From: Nymphaea colorata
Taxonomy: Eukaryota > Streptophyta > Magnoliopsida > Nymphaeales > Nymphaeaceae
Length of the DNA: 64,000 nt
Reading direction: 5' to 3'
NCBI RefSeq assembly: GCF_008831285.2
Contig: NC_045144.1
Location: forward strand, 2,606,001-2,670,000
Under the pieces are notes generated by a model. The model ran no database searches and was not told the DNA's origin. It worked only from the letters and a program-made list of their open reading frames with translations. Every line of letters begins with the position of its first letter. The stretch's first letter is position 1. Position numbers and translations under genes: made by a program. Below are positions 36,301-49,627 of this stretch, piece by piece.

Positions 36301-39300
36301 CATGCAGGGCATTATGAAGACAATATTTGTTCAGTAATGATAAACTCCCTTTTCCAGCCACAGAAATAGAAGAACCATCAGCCATAGATACACGCTGCTG
36401 CCCAGAAGTCAACTTGTATACTTGAAACATCTTAGGGTCCCCGGTCATATGATGAGTAGCCCCACTGTCAACAATCCAATCACCGGGAGGGGAATTACCT
36501 TGATCACTAGTAGCAACAAGAGCCTGAGCTAACTTAGCTCCATCAGACGTAGATGTGTCCTCTGACGTAGTAGAAAGGCGACTGATGTAAGCTTGTAGTT
36601 CCTTGATTTGATCCAGGGAAAGCCTCGACTTTTCACCACTAGAAGAACCACTCTGATTTGAGTCCTGCACAAAAGAACCTCGCCGACTAGACGGAGGGCG
36701 ACCACGAACAAGTCTCTTCTCAGGGTGTAGATCCCAACAAAAGTCAACAGAATGTCCTGACTTGTGACAATGTGTACATCGCCTAACAGGGCGCTGGCCA
36801 GACACAGAAGAATGGCTAACAAAGGCCGAGGGACCATTCCCATGACTGGGGTCAATCTGCATCACTTGGCGTCTTTGTTCCTCGGATTCCACTCTGGCAT
36901 AAACATCTTCTATTCCAGGAATCTCATCACAGTTGAGAATTTGACTCCGAATGGATTCAAACTCATCACGCAAGCCTCCAAGGAAAAGGAACGTCCGGTC
37001 CATCCATTCCTTTTCCCAGTACCAGGCATGATCAGAACCACAGTCCCAGTTATCATTCACATGATAATCAAGTTCCTCCCACTTAGTTTTCAGGGCTGCA
37101 TAGAAGGAGGCAACAGATAGGTCACCCTGTTTCAGAGAATAAATACTGCGTTTAATCTGGTACGTACGCAGAACCCTTTTCTTGCGACCATACATCCTCG
37201 CAAGCACAGTCCACATATCAAACGAAGTCGGCTTCCGCAGAATAAGAGGCTGAATATCAGCGGACACAGAGCTGATGATCCACACCTTAACCTGACTGTC
37301 TTCCAACACCCACGTCGCCCATTGAGGATCAGTTTTGTTGGGCGCCGGTTTGTCGCCTGTGATATAGGAAAGACGACCACGGCTTGTTATCCCAATCTCG
37401 AGAGCAGCAGACCAGGAGAGATAGTTGTCTTTGGTCAGACGAATGGGCGTGACCTGGACCGGCAAGATCTCACTCTTGGGAGCACTGCCCGCGTCAAAAA
37501 CCACATCAATTTTAGGTGCGATCTCTTCCGCCATCACAAGCAGTCAAGTCAGACGCAACACCAGGCAGCAACAAGACAACACAGCGGCGGCTGAAACACC
37601 AGCACCACACGGAACCCTAGGTGTCGGCGACGGTGCGCTGGATCGTCCGACGGCGGAACAGGAGACACCCACGGCAGCGGAAGCTACAAACGGCAACCGG
37701 CGGCGGCGCTGGATCGTCTGACGGCGGCGGCGCTGGATCGTCTGACGGCGGCGGCGGCGCTGGATCGTCCGATGGCGGTGACGCTGGATCGTCCGACGGC
37801 GGCGGCGCAGAAGATCCCAAAGGCGGCGGCGTGGAAAACTCCAACGGCGCAGGCGGTAGCGGCACAGGGGCGACGGCGGAAACAAGAGACGAAGCCGAAC
37901 GATCTCACGAACCTGGCTCTGATACCATGTAGAAACATGCAACACACGAAGGAAGAAGAAAGGAATACATGGTATACGTGGAAAAACCTCAAAAAGAGGA
38001 AAAAAACCACGGGAAGCTCTAACCTAGGTGCACACCGCAACCCTAGGAGAGAGAAAATCTATTCACTTAATTCAACAATTACACTAAAGTGAAGATTATA
38101 TAGGAGGGAGAGAAAGAGTGCTGCCTAGGGTACCGAGCCAGCCTCGGTACCCGTGCCCCATGGGACTGGGTCCAGAATTGGACCCGGTTCCCCATTACAA
38201 TCTATTTCAACACTGATGAATATAAAGGTTTTCGATGCTATGATCCAACAACTAAACGTATCAAAACTTCAAGAAATGTCATTTTTGATGAACATAGTTT
38301 TGATAATACAAATGAAATGCCTATGACCATTGAATCTTATGATCTCTGGACCAGTACACAGTTATTCAATGCAGATCCTGTTATAGAAAATGATGTGCTT
38401 CAAAATGAAGATCCAGAGAGAGCAATACAACCGTCGGATATGGCTCAAAGTGAAAATCAAGAAGATCCAACACAGTCATCAAGTCATCACGAAAGCAATA
38501 ATGAAGAACAGAGCAATGATGCACATCGGTATTCGGGTCTTATCTACAGTCGACGACTAAGGGACAGAGATGCTCACAGTGAAGAAGACAACATGCCCCA
38601 CCTTAGAAGATCCCAACGCATTCGTCATCCCATTCACAGGTGGGTTAGCTATGATTCTTTATCACTTGATTTTCAGTTATTCATGGCAAAAGTTGGCAAG
38701 GAGGAAGAACCTACTTCATTTGATCAAGCATCAAAATCACATCATTGGAGAAAGACTATGAAAGAAGAAATGGATGCCTTGCATGAATGTGGAACATGGG
38801 AGATCGTTTTGAGGCCACACGAAAAGAACGTAGTGGGCTCCAAATGGGTATACAAAATTAAATACAAACCTGACGGCAGCATAGAAAGACACAAAGCAAG
38901 GTTAGTAGCAAAAGGGTTTACACAACAATATGGAGAAGATTATGATGAGACATTCAGCCCTGTGATCAAAATGGGAACAATTCGCGTGATTATATCATTG
39001 GCAGTTGAATATGGATGGAGACTACATCAAATGGACGTGAAGAATGCTTTTCTTCATGGTGATTTAAGGGAGGAAGTATATATGGAACAACCTCCAGGAT
39101 ACACGAAAGGAGACTCTCATGCATGAGTTTGCAAACTAAGAAAATCTATTTATGGACTTAAACAGGCCTCACATTCGTGGTTTGACAGTTTCTCTTGCAA
39201 GATTCAAGAATGTGGTTTTCGGAGATGTCCTCTAGATCACTCTCTTTTCATTTATCGAAAGGAAAACATATTTACTTTACTTCTTATATATGTTGATGAT

Positions 39301-42300
39301 ATTGTTATCACAGGCAATTCAGAAAAACACATAGAAGAAGCTATAGTTTTGATGATGCAAAACTTCAAAATGAAAGAGCTTGGTGATTTATGATTCTTTC
39401 TTGGAGTGGAGATTGATAGGCACAATAATCGCCTCACATTGACACAACAGAAATACACGTTGGATCTACTGAAAAAGTCAGGTATGTCTGATTGTAAGCC
39501 TGTTGGAACTCCTAGTGTTCTAAATCAAAGACTAAGTGCTCAAGATGGAGAGTTATATGAAGATCCTACTCAATATCGAAGTATTGTTGGGGCACTTCAA
39601 TATCTTACATTTACTAGACCAGATATTATATATGCTGTGAATCAAGTATCTCAATTTATGCATGCACCTAGAGATACTCACATGGATGCTCTCAAAAGAA
39701 TATTAAGATATCTTAAAGGGACAGCAGGAGATGGCTTAGTTTATGGTAAGAGTGAAAATATAACTACTGGACATCAACTTATGACATTCACAGATGCAGA
39801 TTGGGCTGGAGATCCCGATCAAAGAAAGTCCATTTCTGGTTTTTGTATTTTCATTGGACGTAATCTTGTGTCTTGGAGTTGTCGAAAGCAAAAGGCAGTA
39901 GCAAGATCCAGCACTGAAGCTGAATACAGATGCATGGCTGCAGGTACTGCTGAAGTTACATGGGTTAGACATTTGCTAGAAGACATTGGAGAAAAGATTA
40001 AAACATCAATGTTAATGTGCGATAATCAAAGCGCTATTAACATTGCCTTTAATCCTGTACAACATGGTCGAACAAAGCACATTGAGATTGATCAACACTT
40101 TGTTAGACAAAATGTGGAAGACAAGGAGATTCAGCTTATTTATGTTCATACAGATGAACAAGTTGCCGACTTATTTACGAAAGGATTAACAAAGGAACGA
40201 TTCTGGTTTCTAAAAGGCAAGTTGTACATGGTACAAAACCATGCACAACTTGAGGGAGGGTGTTAAAATATAAATCCTTCACCAGCACGTTGAAGAGGAG
40301 TCTCTTAGGATTCCACCTCCTTGTAGAATGTGTTAAGATATTTAATGTCCTTGTAACATGTGAAGAGTCTCCTAGGATTCTATGTTGTAGTTAATATCCT
40401 TGTTATATGTAAAGTCTCCTAGGATTCTATGTTGTAGTTAATATCCTTGTAATATGTGAAGTCTCTTAGGTTTCTATGATGTAATTAATGTCCTTGGAGC
40501 TTGTGAAATCTCCTAGGATTCTACAATTGGAGACTCTTAGAATTCTGGAAATGGGATTATAAATAAAGGCGGTGCAAACCATTTTGGCTACGGCTTCTTC
40601 TCCTCAGTTTCTTCTTGTTTTCATTCTCTCTCTCTCTCTCTCTCTCTATCTCTATCTTCCTGCGTGAGTACTGTTTTCTGGTTACAGATATTGGTGCTAG
40701 ATTTCTATCATGGTAGACTTCCTGTCATCAACTCAGCCAGCATAATCTACATTGCTATAAGTTTCAACATCAAGAGATGTACCTTTTTTAAAGAAAAGGC
40801 CTTTGCCAGGGGAACATTTTAAATTCTTGACAATAAACATAGCTGCATCCCAATGTGACTTTTTTGGTCTTTTCATGAATTGGCTTAATTTTTCCACATT
40901 TACAAAGCTAATATATGGCCGAGTCACTGTCACATAAAGAAGCTTACCAATCAATGATCTGTAGGCCTTGTGAACTTATCTCTTTCGAGTCATCATCATA
41001 TAAATGTAGCCGTGAGTTTATAGGAAGAGTTGCAAGTTCAGCTCCTAGCATCCTTGTGTCCTGTAAAAGATCATGAACATAGTTTCTTTGTGATAACACT
41101 ACTCCATTACTACAGACAACTTCAATGCCAAGGAAATATCGTAGCTGGCCAAGATCTTTGATAACCAAGTGTTTTTGTAGAAATTTCTTTTTTAGTGCTA
41201 CCTCCTGGTCACATTCACCTGTCAAAACAATATCATCAACATACCCCACTAGCACAACTGTACCTCTAGATCATTTCTTGATGAACGACGAATGGTCCAA
41301 CTGATACCTCTTAAAGCCACCTTCTAACACAACTTCAGAGAATTTGTGAAACTAAGCACGAGGACTTTGTTTCAAGCCATATATAGCTTTCTTCAATCTG
41401 CGCACCTTACCACACTCCCTCTGACGTTTAAATCTAGGAGGCTGCTCCATATAACAGTCTCATCGAGATCCCCATATAAGAAAGCATTTTTGACATCCAA
41501 CTGATATAAGGGCCAATTATAGTGTACAACGACTGACACAATAAGACGTATGATCCCCATCTTGACCACAGGAGAGAAGGTCTCAAAGAAATCGACACCA
41601 GATGTTTGTGTATACCCTTTTGCTATGAGCTTTGTAGCGCTCCACTGAGCCATGAATAAAATCATAGATAACTTATGGTACAAACCCATTTGTAGCCAAT
41701 GTCATCACAACTAGAAGGGGGATCAACCAAGTCCCATGCCCCCGTTGCAATAGAGTCTCCATCTCATCCTACATAGCTTGCCACCACTTCGAGTCCAGTA
41801 ATGCCTGTTGGTGACTAGAGGGAATAGAGTGCACTGACAAGGTTGACACAAATTGCTGCAGGGCACCACCAATAATGAAATTTTGAAGAATACGAATAAC
41901 TTCAAACTTATCTTTTAAATAAGAACACCCGACTAAGACGAGAAAAATCATCAACAATGACAAGATAATACCTAAACTTGGCCCAGCTCGGCTAGGCCTC
42001 AAACATCAACATGAATAAGATAAAAAAACTGCATGACTAGATGGGCTAATAGCCTAATACTGGAACGAAACTACTTCCAGTGTGTTTGCCCAGCTGACAG
42101 GCTTCACACTGAAATGAGTCAGACACATAAATATTAAGGAGGACACCACGAAACTTGGATAATGATGGATGACATAGTCAGAGATGCCACTGATACGGGA
42201 TAGGCTTAGATAGAGCAGTAGATGCCACAACCTTCACTAGTTCCGATAGTATGTAAACTCCCTTGTGTTGATGGCCACCACCAATCGTCTTTTTAGTTTG

Positions 42301-45300
42301 CAAGTCCTGAAAAAGACATGAACTAGGATCAAATATGGCTCTACAGTGCAAATCATTCGTCAACTGAGTAACAAACAGAAAGTTAGCAGAAAACTCTAGA
42401 GCATATAAAGCATGGAAAAGAAAGACAGAACTAGAGAGTTTCACATGCCCAACTCCCATAATAGGAGAAAGCCTCCCGTTGGCAAGTCTAACATGTTGAG
42501 GCTATGAAAAACGATGCAATGAGATAAATAAGTGAGGCTGACTTGAAAAATGTTTTGAAGCCTCAAAATCAATAATCCACACGGTACTTGGTCCATGGGA
42601 AGTACTACCAACATATAAAGAAGAATCCATCACAACAGAGGAGGCAACTACAGACGTCGTGGCAGGGAGAGACCGCTGAGCCATAAATTGATCATACTCT
42701 ACCTTGCTCATGGTCACAATAGAGCTATCAGAAGTTGTCATGGAAGGACTCTCTCTAAGTGGTGTACACAGTCACATGGGTACTTCAGTAAGGTCCACGT
42801 ACCCGTGTCGCCGTACCCGTACCCAAAATAGGTACTTTGATACTTGGGTACTTATAGATCCAAACTACTTAATTTTACTTTGATTTAATTTTTTCCACCT
42901 TACTTTTTATTATATTCTTTGTATGTGAAAATTCGATTGATGTTCATATTTGACTGGGGGCTGCTTGGTTGTCCATATGTTTAAAGTTTTTCATAGGTTT
43001 CTTAAACACACTGCTGCAAGAGTCGTTGATATATATTTTCTATGTTATTTATTTGTTTATGTTGATGTATATTCTTTATTTTGATACATATTTTCTAAGT
43101 ATTTGTTATTGTTTATATATACATACGGCCGTACCCTCGCACCCAAGTTTTTTGAAAATGGTCAGTACCCGTACCTACACCGGCACCCGTACCCGTACCT
43201 GTGTGACATAGGTGGTGTAGCAGCTCGGACTGAACCTATAGGAATCTAAGAAGTGAATCCCTCTACCACCTGAAGTACTATATTCTCTGCCTTGGGAAAT
43301 GGAAGCCGGATGACCATGTTTGTCCCAACACTTATCTTCTAAATGTCCCAATTTTCAACAGTGTACACTGAAATCTCCCTCTGCCCCCTACACCACGATT
43401 TGAGCCTCTTCCCCTTGTGGCCTGCCCATGCCCTGCAGACATGGCTAAGGTAGCAGCAGGAACCTCACTCTGGGGCTGAAAGAGAGATGCAACAAATTTG
43501 CCGAGTCTATTATATGCCTTAGCATGATCTAGAGTTTCTTCTTCAATAAGCATGCTTGTACTTTAGCTACCTCAAATTTAGGGGACAGACTAGCTAAGAA
43601 CTTTGCCACCATTGTCTGCTCAAAATGAGTCTTGTAGCATGCCTGACAAGGAGGTTAAAGAGCCTTCAATCATTCATACGCTGCTTTAATTGAAGCAAAG
43701 TATTGAGACAATTTCAAGTCACCTTGCTGCAGTTTGAGTAACTCCTCCTCAACTTGTAAAATTTTTGAAACATTCTTGTCATAAAAATAAGTCTGTCTCA
43801 AGAATGTCCAAATGTGTTTGACAGCTGTGTAATAAGCAAGAGTAGGAGCAATATTTGACTACAGACTGTTCATAATCCATGACATAACAATACTATTATC
43901 TTCTTTCCATGTGGTATACTTTCCTGTTTTAACAATCAGTTCATCTTCTTCAATGATGTGGTATGTTCAATGTCCTACTACAGACATCATGAACATACGC
44001 GATCAAATTTCGTAGTTGTGACCATCTAATTTCACAGTATAACCATAGAAGAATGAATTTCTAACAACTTTGTATTCATTATGAGACTCAATCTTAGGGT
44101 TGTCTGCCATATTAGACTGTTGTCTAAGGTCTATCATGAAATACAAAACAGAACTACACAGACTAACTAGAATATGCAGCAGTAAATAGGTATTTCCATG
44201 GATTAACAAGAACCAAGCAGCAGCAGATGATAAAGAGCTTTCTGCTGATAAAAAAGTACCACTTTATTGATAAGATGTTGGATCTAATCTGATCCAAATC
44301 CAACATGTCTACTGAATCAGATCCAACACGTCTAACCATGTCTGAGCGCATTTATCTAGGCAGGGTTATGATTGTAATTTCTGTAATTGTTTTATTCTAG
44401 ACTCTAGATTAATGTGTTGCTTCACTGTAGGCTCTAGATTAATGTGTTGCTTCACTCTAGGCTCTAGATTGTTGTGATTGTTTCTTTCTAGATTCTTGTA
44501 AATTGTGTAGAGGGATCACTAGATAAATGGGTTGTATGAGAATGTAAACACTCACCTCCCTTCCTCATTTTTCTTTTCCTATTCTCTCTCTTATCTTTCC
44601 TTTGCTCAATCTGGACGTGGGTTATACTTCGACACCCAAAATCTAACATGGTATCAGAGCAAGGTCTGGCTGGTTTTACCAAGGAGAATGTTTGAACAGA
44701 CTTGAAATTTCCTAGTTGGTTTTCTCTTATACTCCTTCTAACATTCTGCTCTTAATCCTTCATCTATCTTGACAACACTCTTATATTTTTGTTCGTATAT
44801 ATCTACGTTGATAGATATATATAATGGATATTCTCTCACAATCCAATATGTCCTCCAACTTCTTGCCACACCTTATTTCTGAAAAACTGAACCACTCCAA
44901 CTATCTTACATGGAAAAGGCAGATCACTCCTTTCATAAGGAGTCAAGATCTGTACGGACATCTTGGTGGCTCCATTCCAATCCCACCACAGTTCATTCAA
45001 CAAGAGGTTAAGAATGAGAGAGGAGAGACAATTGCCACTTGGGAAATTCGTAACCCTCAATTTATAACATGGATGAAACGAGATCAAAGTCATATATCAC
45101 ATCAACGCTCTCCCAAGAAGTGTTGATTTCTCTTTCTGATGACTGTACAACAGGACAGTTATGGATCAGTCTTGCTGAAACCTATTCTCAAATTTCAGAG
45201 GCACGTATTCTATATTTGAAGAAAGAATTTCAAAATATTAGCAAAGGGTCAATGTCGACTATGGAATACTTGGGACGTCTTAAAGAGATAGCTGATCAGT

Positions 45301-48300
45301 TGGGAGTTGCTGGATATGTTGTTTTCGACGAAGAAAAAGTCCAACAGACCCTTAGCGGCCTTGGACTAGATTTTTATGCCTCCACTACTGCTCTTGAGGC
45401 AAGCTGCTTCAACATGAAATGAATATGAAACAACTGATGGGAGGAGCAAACCAAGGTAATGCTCACAATGTTTTAGTTATGGAAGCTCTTGCAGGTCATA
45501 GACAAGGAAATGGGGCTCACAAGAAGGCATGAATCGTGGGCATGATGAACAAACTGGTAAAGGTATTCTGCCAACACCAAGTGTTACAAGAAGATTTCAA
45601 ACTAATACCACAAAAAAGGTGCCGACGTGTTTCCAATGTAACAAGAAGGGTCACATCAAAGCAAATTGCTGGTTCAATCCACAAAACGGAGGCAATAAAC
45701 CTGAAGCCGATGCACAACAAATACTTATGACTGCCCTCTCCAAGATGACAGTGAAACAAAATGATCAAGGCGAATGGTACTTGGATTCAGGCGCTGCTAC
45801 TCATGTAACTGGAAATGCTGGTAAGTTACATGACCTTCTTCCTTATTATGGTAAAAGTAATATAGTTACAGGTGACAGAGGTTTTCATCCTATCACACAT
45901 ATTGGAAATGCACAAATTTCTCTTCCAACATCACCATTTCCACTATCTTTGTCAAATGTTGCCCTTGCTCCAAATATCAAAAAGAATATTATTTCAATTT
46001 CTAAACTTGTAGATGATACAAACTCATCTGTTGAATTTACTTCTTCTTCTGTGTATGTCAAGGATCTTCTAACGAAGAAAACATTCGCTGAAGGGGAACG
46101 CCAAGGAAACATGTATGTTTTCAAGGAAAATCCTTATCTCTTCCAGTCCTCTTCAACTCCAGCTCAATTGACCTGTTTTCCTTCCAAACCTTCACAAATT
46201 CCAAGTTTTAGCTGTCTCCAATCAGACGTCAGTAAGTCAAATTTATGGCATGGTCGTATGGGACATTGTAGTCTTGGGTTTTTGAAAAAACTTGCATCAA
46301 ATAATCTCATTCCAAAATCCAGTCTATCTTTTGATTCCTATGACAAAAAAAGTTTTAGTTCTGAACTATGTAAGAGTCATATACTTCCTTTTCATAATAT
46401 CAATAAAAGAGCTTCTAAACCTTTTGAGATTGTCTATTCTGATGTATGGGGGCCAACTCCCATTGATTCTTTGTCTGGCTCTCGCTATTATGTTTTGTTC
46501 ACAGATTCTTATTCTCGACATACTTGGATTCACTTCATGAAACAAAAATCAGAAGTGTTTAGTATCTTTCGAGAATTTCATGCCATGATCCAAACACAGT
46601 TCTCTTCTAATGTTGTGCATTTCCACTGTGATGGTGGGGGGGAATATTCTTCACACGACTTTATTAACTTTTTACGAGAAAATGGGATAACTCGACAGAT
46701 TTCATGCCCATACACCCCACAACAAAATGGTGTAGTTGAACGAAAACATCGTCACATCGTGGAAAGTGGTATGAGTATGATGCATGATAGTAATACTCCT
46801 ATTACTCTATGGACAGAGGCTTTTCACACTGCTATGCATATAATAAATCGTCTGCCCATGACAGTTTTGGATTCAAAATCTCCTTACTTCACTCTTTTTG
46901 ATCAAAATTCAAACTACAATGATTTAAGGGTTTTTGGATGTGTGTGCTATGTTCACATTGACTCGTCATTGAGAAATAAATTTCAAAGCAAAGCAGTGCA
47001 GTGCAGGTTCATTGGCTATGCAGATGAATACAAAGGTTTCAAATGTTATGACCCTATAACCAGACGCATCAAAGTATCGAGAAATGTTGTGTTTGATGAA
47101 CACAATTTTAACATTTCTACGGAGAATTCTCAAACCGTGGAATCATATGATCCTTGGGTAAGTGTTGAGTTATTTGCAGGAGGCAGTCTAGAATCACATC
47201 CACATGATGAGATAGGATCTTCACATATCACACAAACATAAGGAAACAAAGAACTTGTTCCACCTATGAAAGAAGGAGAAAACAATGCTTCATGTCGATT
47301 TTCAGGATAGGTTTACACTCGTCAGAAAAGAAGGAGAGATGGCAATCCGACCTCTTCCCATGTTGAAATCTATGATCAGCCTGTTAGAAGATCGGTGCGA
47401 GTGCGACACCCCATTCATAGATGGGTAAACTATGATAATCTCTCCTTAGATTTTCAGCTCTTTATGTCTCAAGTTATAAAACGAGATGAACCTACTTCTT
47501 TTGAGGAAGCATCCAAGTTGTCGCATTGGATCAAGGCAATGAATGAAGAAATAGATGCATTGCATGAATGTGGGACATGGAAAGTTGTTCCTACTCCCAA
47601 AGAAAAGAATGTAGTAGGTTCGAAATGGATTTATAAAATTAAATATAAACCTGATGGTAGTGTAGAAAGATACAAGGCAAGATTGGTGGCACGAGGCTTC
47701 ACACAACAATATGGAGAAGATTATGATGAAACATTCAGCCCTGTGATCAAAATGGGAACAATCCGTGTGATTATATCATTGGCAGTTGAACATGGATGGA
47801 GACTACATCAAATGGACGTGAAGAATGCTTTTCTTCATGGTGATTTGAGGGAGGAAGTATATATGGAACAGCCTCCAAGATATACGAAAGGAGATCCTCA
47901 TGCATGAGTTTGTAAACTAAGAAAATCTATTTATGGACTCAAACAGGCCTCATGCTCGTGGTTTGACAGTTTCTGCAAGATTCAAGAATGTGGTTTTCGG
48001 ATATGTCCTTTAGATCACTCTCTTTTCATCTATCGAAAGGAAAACATATTTACTTTACTTCTTATATATGTTGATGATATTGTTATCACAGGCAATTCAG
48101 AAAAACACATAGAAGAAGTTATAGTTTTGATGATGCAAAATTTCAAAATGAAAGAGCTTGGTGATTTACGATTCTTTCTTGGAGTGGAGATTGATAGGCA
48201 CAATGATCGCCTCACATTGACACAACAGAAATACACGTTGGATCTACTGAAAAAGACAGGTATGTCTGATTGTAAGCCTGTTGGAACTCCTAGTGTTTTA

Positions 48301-49563
48301 AATCAAAGACTAAGTGCTCAGGATGGAGAGTTATATGAAGATCCTACACAATATCGAAGTATTGTTGGGGCACTTCAATATCTTACATTCACTAGACCAG
48401 ATATTATATATGCTGTGAATCAAGTATCTCAATTTATGCATGCACCTAGAGATACTCACATGGATGCTGTCAAAAGAATATTAAGATATCTAAAAGGGAC
48501 AACAAGAGATGGCTTAGTTTATGGTAAGAGTGAAAATATAACTGCTGGACATCAACTTATAACATTAACAGATGCAGATTGGGCTGGAAATCCCGATCAA
48601 AGAAAGTCCATTTCTGGTTTTTGTATTTTCATTAGACGTAATCTTGTGTCTTGGAGTTGTCGAAAGCAAAAGGCAATGGCAAGATCCAGCACTGAAGCAA
48701 AATACAGATGCATGGCTGCAGGTGTTGCTGAAGTCACATGGGTGCTAGAAGACATTGGAGAAAAGATTAAAACGTCAATGTTAATGTGCGATAATCAAAG
48801 CGCTATTAACATTGCTTTTAATCCCATACAACATGGTCGAACAAAGCACATTGAGATTGATCAACACTTTATTAGACAAAAGGTGGAAGACAAGGAGATT
48901 CAGCTTATTTATGTTCATACAGATGAACAAGTTGCAGTCTTATTTACAAAAGGACTAACTAAGCAACGATTATGGTTTCTAAAAGGCAAGTTGTACATGG
49001 TGCAAAACCATATACAACTTGAGGGAGGATGATAAGATGTTGGATCTAATCTGATCCAGATCCAATATGTCTACTGAATCAGATCCAACACGTCTAACCA
49101 TGTCTGAGAGCATTTATCTAGGCAGAGTTATGATTGTAATTTCTGTAATTGTTTTATTCTAGACTCTAGATTAATGTGTTGCTTCACTCTAGGCTCTAGA
49201 TTAATGTGTTGCTTCACTCTAGGCTCTAGATTAATGTGTTGCTTCATTCTAGATTCTTGTAAATTGTGTAGAGGGATCACTGGGTTGTGTGAGAATGTAA
49301 ACACTCACCTCCCTTCCTCATTTTTCTTTTCCTATTCTCTCTCTTATCTTTCCTTTGCTCAATCTGGACGTGGGTTATACTTCGACACCCAAAATCTAAC
49401 ATTTATAACGTAGAGAGCTGAGCTAGTCCACGGCAGACAGGAAACTGGTCATCGTAGTTCTATTTTCATGCTCCGTTTAACTCCACATGTAATTCACGAC
49501 AGTTTGATTCCTTATATTAGACCTAACTTGAGGGCTGATCACATATTCCACATAGACATGATC

Positions 49564-49627
<64 letters not shown>

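Larger units (their letters stand above)
29640..38212. mobile_element. inverted composite of two copia F copies, 5' LTRs outermost
   Basis: F1 (+, 29640-33323) and F2 (-, about 33680-38212) belong to one family and match across Gag, RT and RNase H, forming a large imperfect palindrome. Each has its own 5' LTR and primer site at the outer edge. Neither has a polypurine tract or a 3' LTR. Between them lies a 350-bp copy of F2's own integrase. The bases ACACT occur at 29635-29639 and 38210-38214 and could be a target duplication, but the LTR alignment puts the right end at 38212, so this is uncertain. Confidence 0.85.
26843..40710 (+). mobile_element. copia B, LTR retrotransposon nested in C and carrying composite F1/F2
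   Basis: LTRs of 444 and 450 bp, TG...CA ends, primer site, polypurine tract and perfect 5-bp target duplication TGGTA (26838-26842 and 40711-40715). The flanks join in frame inside the RNase H of copia C (KST|TGFCV). The LTRs differ by only about three or four substitutions plus CT-repeat length. Without the F composite it is about 5.3 kb. Gag-Pol has several stops and two frame changes, and part of the integrase is missing at the F site. Confidence 0.93.
44268..49401 (+). mobile_element. copia D, LTR retrotransposon nested in the leader of C
   Basis: LTRs of 381 and 372 bp, TG...CA ends, primer site, polypurine tract and a perfect 5-bp target duplication TTTAT (44263-44267 and 49402-49406). 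LTR divergence is a few percent (a dozen or so substitutions and small indels by eye), so it is older than A and B. Gag-Pol has a shifted segment in Gag and three stops in Pol. Gag and integrase resemble B only moderately, while the RT-RNase H part is nearly identical to B. Confidence 0.93.

Noticed and set aside
29635-38214. ACACT at both edges of the F1/F2 composite taken as a proven target duplication
   Set aside because: Aligning the two F LTRs puts the F2 end at 38212, so three of the five right-hand bases would be LTR sequence and only CT need match by chance. It is kept as a possibility only.
40711-40715. TGGTA after the right LTR of copia B read as the start of a primer-binding site (which would make it a 5' LTR)
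   Set aside because: The next bases (GACTTCC) do not match a primer site. The same TGGTA flanks the left LTR, and the copia C reading frame joins exactly across B, so TGGTA is the target duplication.
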